Positions 45,632 through 54,944 of a stretch of 64,000 nt of DNA are shown piece by piece. The first letter of the stretch is position 1. Each line of letters starts with the position of its first letter. The notes below the pieces were generated by a model. It saw only the letters and a list, made by a program, of their open reading frames with translations. It was not told the DNA's origin and ran no database searches. The position numbers and the translations under genes are program-made. This stretch comes from UBA2336 sp037443645. GTDB lineage: Bacteria; Bacteroidota; Bacteroidia; Cytophagales; Cyclobacteriaceae. The stretch lies in contig JBBINY010000002.1 in assembly GCA_037443645.1 (NCBI GenBank), positions 62,001 through 126,000 on the forward strand, in the 5' to 3' direction.

Positions 45632-45946
45632 ATGAGTAAACGTGGAGGAAATACACTATTGGCTTTTATCGTTGGGGCGGCTACCGGAGCCATTCTAGGC
45701 ATTCTGTATGCACCCGATAAGGGCATTAACACCAGGCAAAAGCTTTCCTTTCAGCTTGAAAAGTACCGAAACATGCTTCAGAACCTGGTGAACGATTTAA
45801 TTGACGGAAAGGATAGCCCCCTAACCAGTGAGGCAAAATCGCAAGGCCAGCGCGTGGTCGATGATGCCAAACTGAAGGCCGAAAAACTTTTAGAAGATGT
45901 AGATGAACTTTTAGGACAGATAAAAGGTAAGAAAGGAAAAAGTTAA
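45632..45946 (+). CDS. YtxH domain-containing protein
   Basis: 104 residues. A single Gly/Ala-rich membrane segment (LLAFIVGAATGAILGILYAP) directly precedes PDKGINTRQKL, the YtxH hallmark, followed by an amphipathic helical tail with repeated Lys and Glu. These proteins are thought to act in envelope stress, with no defined reaction. The next gene starts 15 bases downstream. Confidence 0.88.
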   Translation: MSKRGGNTLLAFIVGAATGAILGILYAPDKGINTRQKLSFQLEKYRNMLQNLVNDLIDGKDSPLTSEAKSQGQRVVDDAKLKAEKLLEDVDELLGQIKGKKGKS

Positions 45947-45961
45947 ACCAAGTTGAACGCC

Positions 45962-46492
45962 ATGAATATACGTTTGATGATGTTGATTGTGATTGCCGGC
46001 CTGTTGGTTTCGTGCAAAGACAAAGATGCAGAGAAAAAAATTGCAGCATTGGAAGCCCGACTGTCGCAACTGGAAGGTGGAAAGGGAAGCCAATCGCCTG
46101 CGTTTACCCCTACCGACAAAAGTGGGCAGCCTGAGGAAAAACCTGAAGGGCCTCTGCCGATGATTGCGTTTGAAAAAACTGAGCATGATTTCGGCACTAT
46201 AAACGAAGGTCAAAAGGTAACCTACACGTATAAGTTTAAGAATACAGGCGAAGCGCCACTTATTATCCAGAGCGCGCAACCTTCGTGTGGGTGTACCGTG
46301 CCCGAATGGTCACGAGATCCCATTCCGGTGGGTGGAGAAGGGTTTGTAAAGGCAGAGTTTGACAGCAGTGGCAAGCCTAACATCCAAAACAAAACCATTA
46401 CGGTTACAGCTAATACCTGGCCTAAAACCACAATACTCCGGTTCAAGGCTATGGTTACGCCTAAAGATCAGGCGCAGGGACCCACAAAATAA
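45962..46492 (+). CDS. DUF1573 domain lipoprotein
   Basis: 176 residues from this ATG. The signal (MNIRLMMLIVIAGLLVSCKDK) has a lipobox with Cys 18. A short coiled segment (AEKKIAALEARLSQLEGG) leads to the DUF1573 domain, recognised by FEKTEHDFGTINEGQKVTYTYKFKN split around its centre, and the Cys pair in QPSCGCTVPEW. The domain is an Ig-like beta sandwich of unknown role, widespread in Bacteroidota. It ends 16 bases before the strong hairpin at 46509. Confidence 0.9.
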   Translation: MNIRLMMLIVIAGLLVSCKDKDAEKKIAALEARLSQLEGGKGSQSPAFTPTDKSGQPEEKPEGPLPMIAFEKTEHDFGTINEGQKVTYTYKFKNTGEAPLIIQSAQPSCGCTVPEWSRDPIPVGGEGFVKAEFDSSGKPNIQNKTITVTANTWPKTTILRFKAMVTPKDQAQGPTK

Positions 46493-46508
46493 TTTAAAGA
46501 GTACCCAG

Positions 46509-46549
46509 GCATCCCAAGCCCCTGCCTCTGCGGTCGGGGTTTGGGATGC
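46509..46549 (+). terminator. Strong hairpin terminator
   Basis: A long stem (GCATCCCAA...CCCC / GGGG...TTGGGATGC, about 13 pairs) with a loop of about 12 bases, followed by ttgcttttaag. It ends the DUF1573 transcript. Its descending arm contains the TTTG of the next promoter. Confidence 0.75.
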
Positions 46550-46571
46550 TTGCTTTTAAGGCATACCTTTG
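46540..46571 (+). promoter_or_regulatory. Promoter of the yajC operon
   Basis: TTTG at 46540-46543, 20 bases, then TACCTTTG at 46564-46571: a full match to the Bacteroidota housekeeping consensus. The expected start lies about 20 bases before the yajC ATG. Confidence 0.75.
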
Positions 46572-46595
46572 CCAACCAATTTTTAACTCCAAACC

Positions 46596-46904
46596 ATGAA
46601 CGCGATCTTACTTCAAGCACAAGCCCAGGGCGGAAATTACAGTTTCTACATCATGATGGGCTTAATGATCCTGATCTTTTATTTCTTCATGATCAGGCCA
46701 CAACAGAAAAAGGCCAAAGACCAAAAAAAGTTTATTGACGAAATCCAGAAAGGAGACTATGTCGTTACCATTGGCGGAGCACACGGCCGGGTGGCTGAGT
46801 TGGAAGGCGATACGTTTATTCTTGAAGTTGAAAAAGGCGGCCGGATACGATTCAACAAGTCAGCCATTTCACTGGAAGCAAGCCGGGCGGCCAACAAGAA
46901 GTAA
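46596..46904 (+). CDS. yajC: Preprotein translocase subunit YajC
   Basis: 102 residues. One N-terminal membrane helix (about 16-36, MMGLMILIFYFFMIRPQQKK) followed by the YajC block GDYVVTIGGAHGRVAE. It associates with SecDF and YidC in the inner membrane. First gene of a six-gene operon running to the TolC gene at 54 kb, with gaps of 3-18 bases or overlap. Confidence 0.95.
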   Translation: MNAILLQAQAQGGNYSFYIMMGLMILIFYFFMIRPQQKKAKDQKKFIDEIQKGDYVVTIGGAHGRVAELEGDTFILEVEKGGRIRFNKSAISLEASRAANKK

Positions 46905-46910
46905 ACCCTG

Positions 46911-47852
46911 ATGGGCTTTGTCAGTTCGATATTGAGCATCTTTCGATTTAACAAAAGGAACTGGAAAGCCATCGTGCTATGCTTCTTTGCTGCAACTGTG
47001 TTCTGGTTCTTTAATGCCCTCAACAAAAACTATGCAGCCAACATCGGGTTTCAAATTGTGTTTGACTACGACCAGGAGAAATACGTTCCTGCAAAAGAGC
47101 TGCCCGATAAAATACGCCTGAATGTAAGCGGCAACGGTTGGGATTTGTTTCGGAGAAGTTCAGGGCTAAAGGTTCCTCCGCTGATAATTCCTCTTGATCG
47201 TCCAGCGGAAGTGAAGAAAATAGTAGGGTCAAGTTTACCCCCACTATTTTCTACCCAGTTGGAGGGGCTTCAGATAAATTTTGTGTTAGCCGACACGATT
47301 TATCTGGACATCAACCCGAAGACCAAACGGGTTGTAAGATTGTCAGTTGATTCAGTGAGCAGGTACATTCACCCGAATTATGGTATTGCAAGCCCGGTAA
47401 CCATCATTCCGGATTCGGTGCTTCTTGAAGGACCCGAAAGACTGATTAACACTTTACCCCCGGTCCTTGCGTTATCACTGCCGGATGAACGGATTCGAAA
47501 CCCGTACAATGAAATTGTGGAGGTTAACGTTGGGCATGAGACCATCAATCGAACACCACCGGTAGCAAGGGTATCCTTTGCCGTTGAGAGTCTTCAAGAA
47601 GTAACCCGTACCTGTCCGATCCACCTGGTTAACGTACCTCAGCGGTTGCGTACCGCTCTTGAAAGGGATTATGTTACGGTTACTTTCTTAGTACCTGCAT
47701 CTGGCGCAAAATTAATAGACACCGATTCCATCAGTGCTGAAATTGACATGCTCCATGTTCCTCAGGGCAGGCATCAGGTGGCTCCCCGTTTGGTTGGGTT
47801 GCCTCCGTATAGTCGTGTTGTACGGGTTGACAGCGTTACTGTTTCCTATTAG
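46911..47852 (+). CDS. YbbR-like domain protein
   Basis: 313 residues. A membrane helix (about 20-40, WKAIVLCFFAATVFWFFNAL) anchors a periplasmic chain of YbbR-type beta domains with the internal pattern PDKIRLNVSGNGWDLF and 'SVSRYIHPNYGI...PDSVLLEGP'. In Firmicutes the related CdaR regulates the diadenylate cyclase CdaA. No cyclase gene is next to it here; instead it sits between yajC and coaE, a common arrangement in Bacteroidota. Function in this setting is unknown. Confidence 0.85.
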   Translation: MGFVSSILSIFRFNKRNWKAIVLCFFAATVFWFFNALNKNYAANIGFQIVFDYDQEKYVPAKELPDKIRLNVSGNGWDLFRRSSGLKVPPLIIPLDRPAEVKKIVGSSLPPLFSTQLEGLQINFVLADTIYLDINPKTKRVVRLSVDSVSRYIHPNYGIASPVTIIPDSVLLEGPERLINTLPPVLALSLPDERIRNPYNEIVEVNVGHETINRTPPVARVSFAVESLQEVTRTCPIHLVNVPQRLRTALERDYVTVTFLVPASGAKLIDTDSISAEIDMLHVPQGRHQVAPRLVGLPPYSRVVRVDSVTVSY

Positions 47853-47855
47853 AAC

Positions 47856-48455
47856 ATGCCCTTGCAAATTGGCATAACGGGTGGCATAGGGTCAGGCAAG
47901 AGCACGGTTTGTCGTATCTTCGGCTTACTGGGTGTTCCTGTTTATGATGCCGACAGCCGTGCGAAATCCGTAATGACCTCCGATGGAATACTCATCGCGG
48001 CCATTAAGAAAGAATTCGGAAGTTTGTCGTTTCGTGAAGATGGGAGCCTGAATAACGAATACCTGGCGAAAGCGGTTTTTGGTAATGACGAAAGGCTCCA
48101 GGTTCTAAACAAACTGGTTCATCCTGCGGTGGGTGCCGATTATAAAAAGTGGATAGGGCAGCAGGTAGCCAGCCGGTATGTACTTAAAGAAGCAGCCTTG
48201 TTGTATGAGGCTGGATCTTATGTGGAATTGGATAAGGTAATCCTGGTTTATGCGCCCCAGGAATTGCGGGTAAAGCGGGTGTTACAGCGCGATCCAAACC
48301 GCACCAGGCAGCAAATCCTGAATATTATGGCCAGGCAGCTAAACGATGAGGAGAAACGAAACCGGGCCGACTTTGTTATTGTTAACGATGATACGCAACT
48401 GGTTATTCCCCAGGTGCTGAGGCTCCACGAAATGTTTGGGAATATGAATGCGTGA
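47856..48455 (+). CDS. coaE: Dephospho-CoA kinase
   Basis: Last step of CoA synthesis. 199 residues with a P-loop GGIGSGKST near the N-terminus, the DADSRAK motif containing the catalytic Asp, the substrate Arg/Lys region LVHPAVGADY, and the nucleotide-binding lid VLQRDPNRT. It starts 3 bases after the YbbR gene and ends 18 bases before the RND adaptor gene. Confidence 0.96.
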   Translation: MPLQIGITGGIGSGKSTVCRIFGLLGVPVYDADSRAKSVMTSDGILIAAIKKEFGSLSFREDGSLNNEYLAKAVFGNDERLQVLNKLVHPAVGADYKKWIGQQVASRYVLKEAALLYEAGSYVELDKVILVYAPQELRVKRVLQRDPNRTRQQILNIMARQLNDEEKRNRADFVIVNDDTQLVIPQVLRLHEMFGNMNA

Positions 48456-48473
48456 TTATCTGACACTGTTTTC

Positions 48474-49544
48474 ATGAAGAAGAAAATAATTACAGGGGTT
48501 GTCGTAGTGGCCATCGTTTTTCTTGTGGCACTGCCTAAACTGAACCTGTTTAGCAATGAAGAAAAAACTCCACAGGCAGGAGGCCCGGTGCCGGGGCCAA
48601 TGGCGTTGCAGGTTAACGCGTTGGTCGTGAAACCGGAAAAACTGGACAACAAGCTGGTATTTACAGGCTCCGTATTGCCCAACGAATCGCTTGAACTTCG
48701 TGTGGAATCATCAGGCAAAATTCACCGGATTTATTTTGAAGAAGGAAAGTCCGTAACCAAAGGTCAGTTGCTGTTGGAAATCAATGATGATGAGCTCGTA
48801 GCTCAACTGCAGAAGCAACGGTATAATCAAAAGCTTAATCAGGATAATGAATTCCGGCAACGCAAACTGCTGGAGAAAGATGCCATCAGCCGTGAGGAGT
48901 ACGACAATGCACTGAACCGGCTCAATACATCTATTGCCGATATTAAATTACTGGAAGCCCAAATTGCAAAAACACGCATCATAGCTCCGTTTGATGGTGT
49001 TATCGGCTTACGCTTTGTGAGCGAAGGAGCGTATGTGAACTCAAATACAACGGTGGCAACGTTATATAGTCTTACACCAGCCAAAATTGATTTCAACGTA
49101 CCCGGCAGGTACAGTACCCAGGTGCGCAGCGGAAAGAAAATAAGGTTTACCATAGAAAATGATCCGCGCGTTCTTGAAGGCGCGGTGTATGCAGTGGAAC
49201 CACAGATAGACCTGAACACGCGCACCTTAAAAGTACGGGCTCTTGCCGACAACCCGGAGGGCCTGCTTTTGCCTGGTCAGTTTGTGCGTGTTGAGTTGAT
49301 TCTGGATACGATTGACAATGCCTTACTGGCTCCGTCTGAAGCCCTGGTTCCGGAAATGCAAGGCCATAAAGTGTACGTTGCTTCCTCGGGCAAAGCAAAG
49401 GAAGTGAAAGTGGAAATTGGATTGCGGACTGACCGGTTTGTTGAAATTGTTAACGGGTTGAGTGCGGGTGACACGTTAATTACAACAGGAATCCTGCAGT
49501 TACGCTCCGGACTTCCGGTGCAGTTGAATTTTATAAACCAGTAG
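48474..49544 (+). CDS. RND efflux periplasmic adaptor
   Basis: 356 residues of the MFP/HlyD-like family. An N-terminal membrane anchor (MKKKIITGVVVVAIVFLVAL) precedes a lipoyl half (GSVLPNESLELRVESSGKI), a helical hairpin (about 110-165), the second lipoyl half (KTRIIAPFDGVIGLRFVSEG), a beta barrel and the C-terminal membrane-proximal domain. It links the pump and TolC proteins encoded next to it. Confidence 0.94.
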   Translation: MKKKIITGVVVVAIVFLVALPKLNLFSNEEKTPQAGGPVPGPMALQVNALVVKPEKLDNKLVFTGSVLPNESLELRVESSGKIHRIYFEEGKSVTKGQLLLEINDDELVAQLQKQRYNQKLNQDNEFRQRKLLEKDAISREEYDNALNRLNTSIADIKLLEAQIAKTRIIAPFDGVIGLRFVSEGAYVNSNTTVATLYSLTPAKIDFNVPGRYSTQVRSGKKIRFTIENDPRVLEGAVYAVEPQIDLNTRTLKVRALADNPEGLLLPGQFVRVELILDTIDNALLAPSEALVPEMQGHKVYVASSGKAKEVKVEIGLRTDRFVEIVNGLSAGDTLITTGILQLRSGLPVQLNFINQ

Positions 49545-49550
49545 GAGAAG

Positions 49551-52500
49551 GTGGCAAGTCTATCGACCATAAGCATTAACCGGCCTGTACTTTCCATTGT
49601 GATGTCGCTGGTTATTATCCTGTTCGGGCTGATCGGGTTTTCTTACCTGGGGGTGCGTGAATTTCCAAGTGTCGACCCTCCGGTTATCTCCGTTTCAACT
49701 ACGTATGTTGGGGCCAATGCCGATATCATTGAATCGCAGATTACCGAGCCGTTGGAGGAGGCCATAAATGGTATTCAGGGTATTCGCATGATCAACTCTA
49801 CCAGTCGGGAAGGGCGTAGTAATATTTCGGTGGAGTTCGAACTGGGGATAGATCTTGAAGCAGCGGCAAATGATGTGCGCAATAAGGTATCGGGTGCATT
49901 GAGTCGCCTGCCTCCTGATGTGAATCCGCCCGTTGTTGAAAAAGCGGATGCCGACTCCAGCCCCATTATGTTTTTAACCGTGATGAGTGACAAGCGCGAC
50001 CCGCTTGAACTGTCGGGGATTACAGAAAATATATTTAAGGAAAGGCTGCAAACCATACCGGGCATCAGTTCGGTGCAAATCTGGGGGCAGAAGCGGTACT
50101 CCATGAGGTTATGGATGGATCCTATCAAGCTGGCGTCACTCAAACTGGCACCCTCCGATGTTCTTCAGGCCGTTAACCGTGAGAATGTGGAGTTGCCTTC
50201 AGGCAGGGTGGAAGGACAAAACACGGAGCTAACGGTGCGAACCATGGGCCGGCTTACAACCGTTGAGGATTTCGATAACCTGATTATCAAAGAAAGTGGA
50301 GACCAGGTTGTGCGTTTTCGCGATGTGGGTTATGCACAACTCTATCCGGAAAATGACCGCACAATTTTGCGAAGAGATGGCGTGCCGGGAGTGGCACTGG
50401 CTGTTGTTGCACAACCCGGGGCCAACAATATTGACATTGCGGATCGGCTCTATAAAAAACTGGATCAGATCAAACGCGACCTGCCTGCCGATGTGACTTA
50501 CCAGATGAGTTATGACTCCACCAAGTATATACTGGCTTCTATTAGCGAAGTGCAGGAAACCATCTTCATCGCTTTTACGCTGGTGCTTTCCATCATTTTC
50601 ATTTTTCTGCGCGACTGGCGAACTACCTTAATTCCTGTTGTAACCATTCCCATTTCGCTTATCGGTGCATTTTTCATTATGTACCTGTTGGGATTTACCA
50701 TCAATGTATTAACCCTACTGGGTATTGTGCTGGCCATCGGGCTTGTGGTAGACGATGCGATTGTGGTTCTTGAAAACATTTACACAAAAGTAGAAGAAGG
50801 GGAAGATCCGGTAAATGCAGCCAAGCGAGGCACAACGGAAATTTATTTCGCAGTAATATCCACTACGGTAGCGGTTGTGGCCGTGTTTCTGCCTGTTATT
50901 TTTTTACAGGGTTTAACCGGTCGGTTATTCCGCGAGTTTGGTTTGGTTGTGGCGAGTTCGGTGGTCATCTCCTCATTTGTATCCCTCACGCTTACACCCA
51001 TGATGAGTTCCAGACTCTTGAAGAAGAGAGAAAAGCAAACCTGGCTGTACGTTGTAACGGAGCCGTTCTTTAACTGGCTCACCATTGGGTATAGTGATGC
51101 ACTCAAAGCATTCATGAAGTACCGATGGATGGCTTTTGTTATTGTTTTGGCAGCGGGAGGACTGATCTATTATTTCGGGCTAATACTTCCCTCTGAGCTT
51201 GCCCCTATGGAAGACCGGAGCGAATTCCGGCTTCAGGCTCAGGCGGCTGAAGGAGCCACATTTGAATACATGGACAACTACGTTCGTGAACTTACAAATT
51301 TTGTGCAGCAGGAAGTTCCTGAATACGATGGCCTGGTTAGTGTAACTGCCCCTGGTTTCGGGGGATCAGGTGTTAATTCGGGCTTTGTGCGGGTTATCCT
51401 GAAGGAACCACAGGAGCGCACCAGAAGTCAACAAGCGATAGTAGATGATGTGACCAAACAAGTGCGCAAATACAGCGGGGTTCGCACGTTTGTAACACAG
51501 GCCCAAACCATTGGCGACAGACGAGGAGGTTTTCCGGTGCAGTTTGTTATTCAGGCCGCTCACCTGGATAAACTCAAAGTTGTGCTTCCCGAGTTTTTAG
51601 ACAAGGCAAGCGCGAGCCCGAAATTTGCGTTTGTCGATCTTGATCTGAAATTCAATAAGCCTGAAATCAACATCAATATCAATCGCGAAAAAGCACGCAA
51701 CCTTGGGGTGAACATCATTGACATTGCGCAGACGCTGCAACTCGGACTGAGTGGATCGCGGTTTGGATACTTTATTATGGATGGCAAACAATACCAGATT
51801 ATCGGGCAGGTGGAACGGGCGGATCGTGATGAGCCGCTTGACCTTAAAACACTTTATGTCAAGAACAGACGCGGTGAATTGGTTCAGTTGGATAACCTTG
51901 TAACCATGCAGGAAAGCAGCAACCCACCTCAGCTCTACCGGTTTAACCGGTATTCATCAGCCAAAGTAAGCGCACAATTGGCCAATGGCGTAGCATTAGG
52001 CGATGGCATTAAGGAAATGGAACGCATTGCTGCGGAAGTACTGGATGAGACCTACTCTACCAGCCTGGATGGCGCATCGCGGCAATTTATGGAGAGTTCA
52101 TCCACCATCTACCAGGCCTTCTTTATTGCGCTGGCCATCATCTACCTGGTGCTTGCCGGACAGTTTGAGAGTTTTAAGGATCCGTTCATCATTATGTTTA
52201 CCGTACCATTGGCGCTGGCAGGGGCATTGCTCTCGCTCTGGTACTTTGATCAAACACTCAACATTTTCAGCCAGATCGGAATCATCATGCTCATCGGCCT
52301 GGTGACGAAAAACGGTATCCTGATTGTTGAATTTGCCAACCAGCGTAAGGAACAGGGCATGAAACGGCTGGATGCCGTAATCGATGCGGCTGAATCAAGG
52401 TTCCGTCCGATTATTATGACCAGTCTTTCAACAATCCTGGGAATTTTACCCATAGCCCTTGCATTGGGTGCCGGATCAGAGAGCCGTGTATCCATGGGGT

Positions 52501-52607
52501 TGGCAGTAATCGGGGGAATGTTGTTTGCTACTGTGCTCACCCTATTTATCATTCCGGCTATTTACTCGTACTTCAGCAGCAAACAGGGAAGACAATCAAT
52601 TGAATGA
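49551..52607 (+). CDS. RND efflux pump, HAE1 family
   Basis: 1018 residues, GTG start giving MASLSTISINRP. Twelve membrane helices in two sets of one plus five, with the large porter loops after the first and seventh. The proton-relay Asp pair lies in helix 4 (GLVVDDAIVVLENI), and the family motif GREFGLVV-like LFREFGLVVASS follows. Drugs, detergents or metabolites are exported by proton exchange. Its stop overlaps the TolC start by 4 bases. Confidence 0.96.
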   Translation: MASLSTISINRPVLSIVMSLVIILFGLIGFSYLGVREFPSVDPPVISVSTTYVGANADIIESQITEPLEEAINGIQGIRMINSTSREGRSNISVEFELGIDLEAAANDVRNKVSGALSRLPPDVNPPVVEKADADSSPIMFLTVMSDKRDPLELSGITENIFKERLQTIPGISSVQIWGQKRYSMRLWMDPIKLASLKLAPSDVLQAVNRENVELPSGRVEGQNTELTVRTMGRLTTVEDFDNLIIKESGDQVVRFRDVGYAQLYPENDRTILRRDGVPGVALAVVAQPGANNIDIADRLYKKLDQIKRDLPADVTYQMSYDSTKYILASISEVQETIFIAFTLVLSIIFIFLRDWRTTLIPVVTIPISLIGAFFIMYLLGFTINVLTLLGIVLAIGLVVDDAIVVLENIYTKVEEGEDPVNAAKRGTTEIYFAVISTTVAVVAVFLPVIFLQGLTGRLFREFGLVVASSVVISSFVSLTLTPMMSSRLLKKREKQTWLYVVTEPFFNWLTIGYSDALKAFMKYRWMAFVIVLAAGGLIYYFGLILPSELAPMEDRSEFRLQAQAAEGATFEYMDNYVRELTNFVQQEVPEYDGLVSVTAPGFGGSGVNSGFVRVILKEPQERTRSQQAIVDDVTKQVRKYSGVRTFVTQAQTIGDRRGGFPVQFVIQAAHLDKLKVVLPEFLDKASASPKFAFVDLDLKFNKPEINININREKARNLGVNIIDIAQTLQLGLSGSRFGYFIMDGKQYQIIGQVERADRDEPLDLKTLYVKNRRGELVQLDNLVTMQESSNPPQLYRFNRYSSAKVSAQLANGVALGDGIKEMERIAAEVLDETYSTSLDGASRQFMESSSTIYQAFFIALAIIYLVLAGQFESFKDPFIIMFTVPLALAGALLSLWYFDQTLNIFSQIGIIMLIGLVTKNGILIVEFANQRKEQGMKRLDAVIDAAESRFRPIIMTSLSTILGILPIALALGAGSESRVSMGLAVIGGMLFATVLTLFIIPAIYSYFSSKQGRQSIE

Positions 52608-54031
52608 TCATGAGATTGATTTTAAGTGCGTTGTTGATCACAGGTTACATCACAACCTGGGCCCAGGAAAACCTGAGTCTCGCTCGTGCCCTTGAACTTG
52701 GTTTACAAAACAACCTGGATGTCCAGATTCAAAAACTTGAGATCGACATTGCCGAACGAAACAATGTATGGGGGCAGGCCGGTGCATTTCCTTCGGTAAA
52801 CCTGAGCGTAAATCAAAATAACAATGTTACAGAACGGAAACCGGCTAACCCCTTTGCGGTTGCAGGCCGGAATATTTCTGATAACATCAACAGCCAGCTG
52901 GATGTTCAGTTTGTCCTGTTTGATGGATTTTTTATCAGGCTGTCCAAAAAAAGACTGGAGCAACTGGAGCGTCTTAGCTATGGAAATGCTACCCTGGTTA
53001 TTGAACAGGTAATTCAGTCTATCATCCTATCGTATTATCAGTCGTTGCTGGAGCGTGAACGGACCATTGTGCGAAAGCGGGTGATGGACTTCTCCAACGA
53101 ACGATTGCAATACGTAAAACTGAGAAAGGAACTTGGAGGTGCAATTACGTTTGATGTATTGCAAGAGCAAAACAACTACCTCACCGATTCAACAAACTTC
53201 CTGTTACAGGAGCAAATTTATGTGAACTCCCTGCGTAACCTTAACCTACTTCTGAATGAGCCCATCACCAAACAATACATTTTGACAGACTCACTCCGGT
53301 TTGTAGATGAAGCATACAACCTGGAAACCCTGGCCGAAAAAATGGGCAGCACCAACACCAACCTCCGCAATCAGTACATTAACCAGGAGTTGCTGCGCAT
53401 CGCCACCGGGTCGGCTCTTTCTGATCGCTATCCGACACTCGCATTAAATTTTGGAGCCAACGGCTCGCTGGATCAACTTAATGCCAATTTCGGATCGAAT
53501 ACAGGGCCCGATGCAACCGTTACCGTTGGTTATGTTAATGGCGATCCGTCATTTCCGGTAACGAATACAGCGCCCACCCGGGTTTTGGTGAACCGAACGC
53601 TCGATGGATATTCTTACGGTGCCTATGGCAACTTTAGTTTACGCTATAACCTGTTTAACGGAGGCCAGATTTCCAGGAACATTGAAAACGCCAGGGTCCG
53701 CGAGCGAATTACCCAGTTGGGTACCGATCAGCTTAAGCTATCCTTGCAAAACGATCTTCTCATCACACACGATAACTACAATCTGTTACGGCAACTTGCC
53801 GTGATAGCCCGCATAAAATTGCAGGCTGCAGAACTCAATCTTTCACTGGCCAACGAGCGCTACAAAAATGGAGCACTTAGCGCTATTGACTTGCGCATTG
53901 TTCAGGAAAATTATCAGAGTGCTGCGCTTGAAAATTTTCTGGCTATTTATTCGGTGCTGGCCAGGCGAACCGATCTGATCCGGTTAACAGGCGGGCTCGT
54001 TGATGAATACAATGCCAGGCCCGGCAAATAA
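52604..54031 (+). CDS. TolC family outer-membrane protein
   Basis: 475 residues with a signal peptide (MRLILSALLITGYITTWAQ after a two-codon lead). Two OEP repeats of about 200 residues each give the beta strands and long helical hairpins of the trimeric channel; ENLSLARALELGLQNNLDV opens the first and RERITQLGTDQLKLSLQN the second. It completes the tripartite pump encoded by the two genes before it and is the last gene of the operon. Confidence 0.95.
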   Translation: MIMRLILSALLITGYITTWAQENLSLARALELGLQNNLDVQIQKLEIDIAERNNVWGQAGAFPSVNLSVNQNNNVTERKPANPFAVAGRNISDNINSQLDVQFVLFDGFFIRLSKKRLEQLERLSYGNATLVIEQVIQSIILSYYQSLLERERTIVRKRVMDFSNERLQYVKLRKELGGAITFDVLQEQNNYLTDSTNFLLQEQIYVNSLRNLNLLLNEPITKQYILTDSLRFVDEAYNLETLAEKMGSTNTNLRNQYINQELLRIATGSALSDRYPTLALNFGANGSLDQLNANFGSNTGPDATVTVGYVNGDPSFPVTNTAPTRVLVNRTLDGYSYGAYGNFSLRYNLFNGGQISRNIENARVRERITQLGTDQLKLSLQNDLLITHDNYNLLRQLAVIARIKLQAAELNLSLANERYKNGALSAIDLRIVQENYQSAALENFLAIYSVLARRTDLIRLTGGLVDEYNARPGK

Positions 54032-54036
54032 ATTCA

Positions 54037-54792
54037 TCAGGCATTTACTTCAGCCCGGGTAATCCAGAAGTTGTTGTACCCTTCACCCAGTTGTATGCCC
54101 AGCTCACCCAGGGCTAACAATTCCAGGATAGCCAGGAAATTAAAAATGAGGGCGATTCGCGTATTAAAGGCGTTGATGATGTCGGTGAATGAAACCCGTT
54201 GCTTGCTGGTAACTTCATTAAGAATGTATTCCTTTTGTCCTTCCAGCGTATAAGGGTATTGGATCACCTGGTGAACGGGTCTGTTTTTTTCATACTCGTA
54301 CCGCTTCAGCACCTTTTCGAATACCGTCATCAGTTTAAAGAGATCAACATCCTGAAGTTCCGCCTCCACATTACTGCTTGCGGCAAGCGATTTGATTTCT
54401 TTCATCAAATTGCCGCGTTTCTCTTTCGCTAATTCGGCTTCTTCCAGTTTTTGAAAGGAGTCAATCACCGATTTGTATTTTTTGTACTCCAGCAGGTGCT
54501 TAACCAGTTCTTCGCGCGGGTCAATTTCATTTCCTTGTTCATCCAATTGCGGCCTGGGCAGTAACATTTTTGATTTAATGCGCATCAGCGTAGCGGCTAC
54601 CAAAATAAACTCACTGGCTACCTCAATATTCAGATTATCCATGTGGTGGAGGTAGTTCAGGAAGTCGGTAGTGATTTTAGAAATCGGGATATCATAAATG
54701 TCCAGTTCATCCCGTTCAATAAAAAACAGCAACAGGTCAAATGGACCTTCGAAAAGGGGAAGTTTTATCTCAAAACTCTCAGCGGGTGTCAT
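54037..54792 (-). CDS. scpA: Segregation and condensation protein A
   Basis: 251 residues, the kleisin subunit of the SMC-ScpAB complex. FEGPFDLLLFFIERDELDIYDIPI is the conserved N-terminal SMC-binding region (here described by its ends), and the C-terminal winged helix is VSFTDIINAFNTRIALIFNFLAILELLALGE in outline. No scpB is adjacent. It converges on the TolC gene, and a TACCTTTG element at 54804-54811 on this strand lies 11 bases before the ATG. Confidence 0.93.
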   Translation of the reverse strand: MTPAESFEIKLPLFEGPFDLLLFFIERDELDIYDIPISKITTDFLNYLHHMDNLNIEVASEFILVAATLMRIKSKMLLPRPQLDEQGNEIDPREELVKHLLEYKKYKSVIDSFQKLEEAELAKEKRGNLMKEIKSLAASSNVEAELQDVDLFKLMTVFEKVLKRYEYEKNRPVHQVIQYPYTLEGQKEYILNEVTSKQRVSFTDIINAFNTRIALIFNFLAILELLALGELGIQLGEGYNNFWITRAEVNA

Positions 54793-54803
54793 ACCTGAAG
54801 GCG

Positions 54804-54811
54804 CAAAGGTA
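54804..54811 (-). promoter_or_regulatory. Possible -7 element for scpA
   Basis: TACCTTTG on the minus strand, ending 11 bases before the scpA ATG, so the leader would be only a few bases long. No clear TTTG partner at 19-21 bases. Confidence 0.5.
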
Positions 54812-54852
54812 TTGATAAATCAGGCTGAAAACGCTGGAAACCGGTAATTATC

Positions 54853-54860
54853 TATCTTTG
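54853..54860 (+). promoter_or_regulatory. Possible -7 element for dxs
   Basis: TATCTTTG fits TAnnTTTG. The dxs ATG is 85 bases downstream, leaving a leader of about 80 bases without an obvious riboswitch. Confidence 0.45.
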
Positions 54861-54944
54861 TTTCCGGTTTGCCTGAGTATTTGATCCTTACTGTCAAACA
54901 CTTACCTTCATTTTATTGTTTTAACAGGAATTGAAACCAACCCT

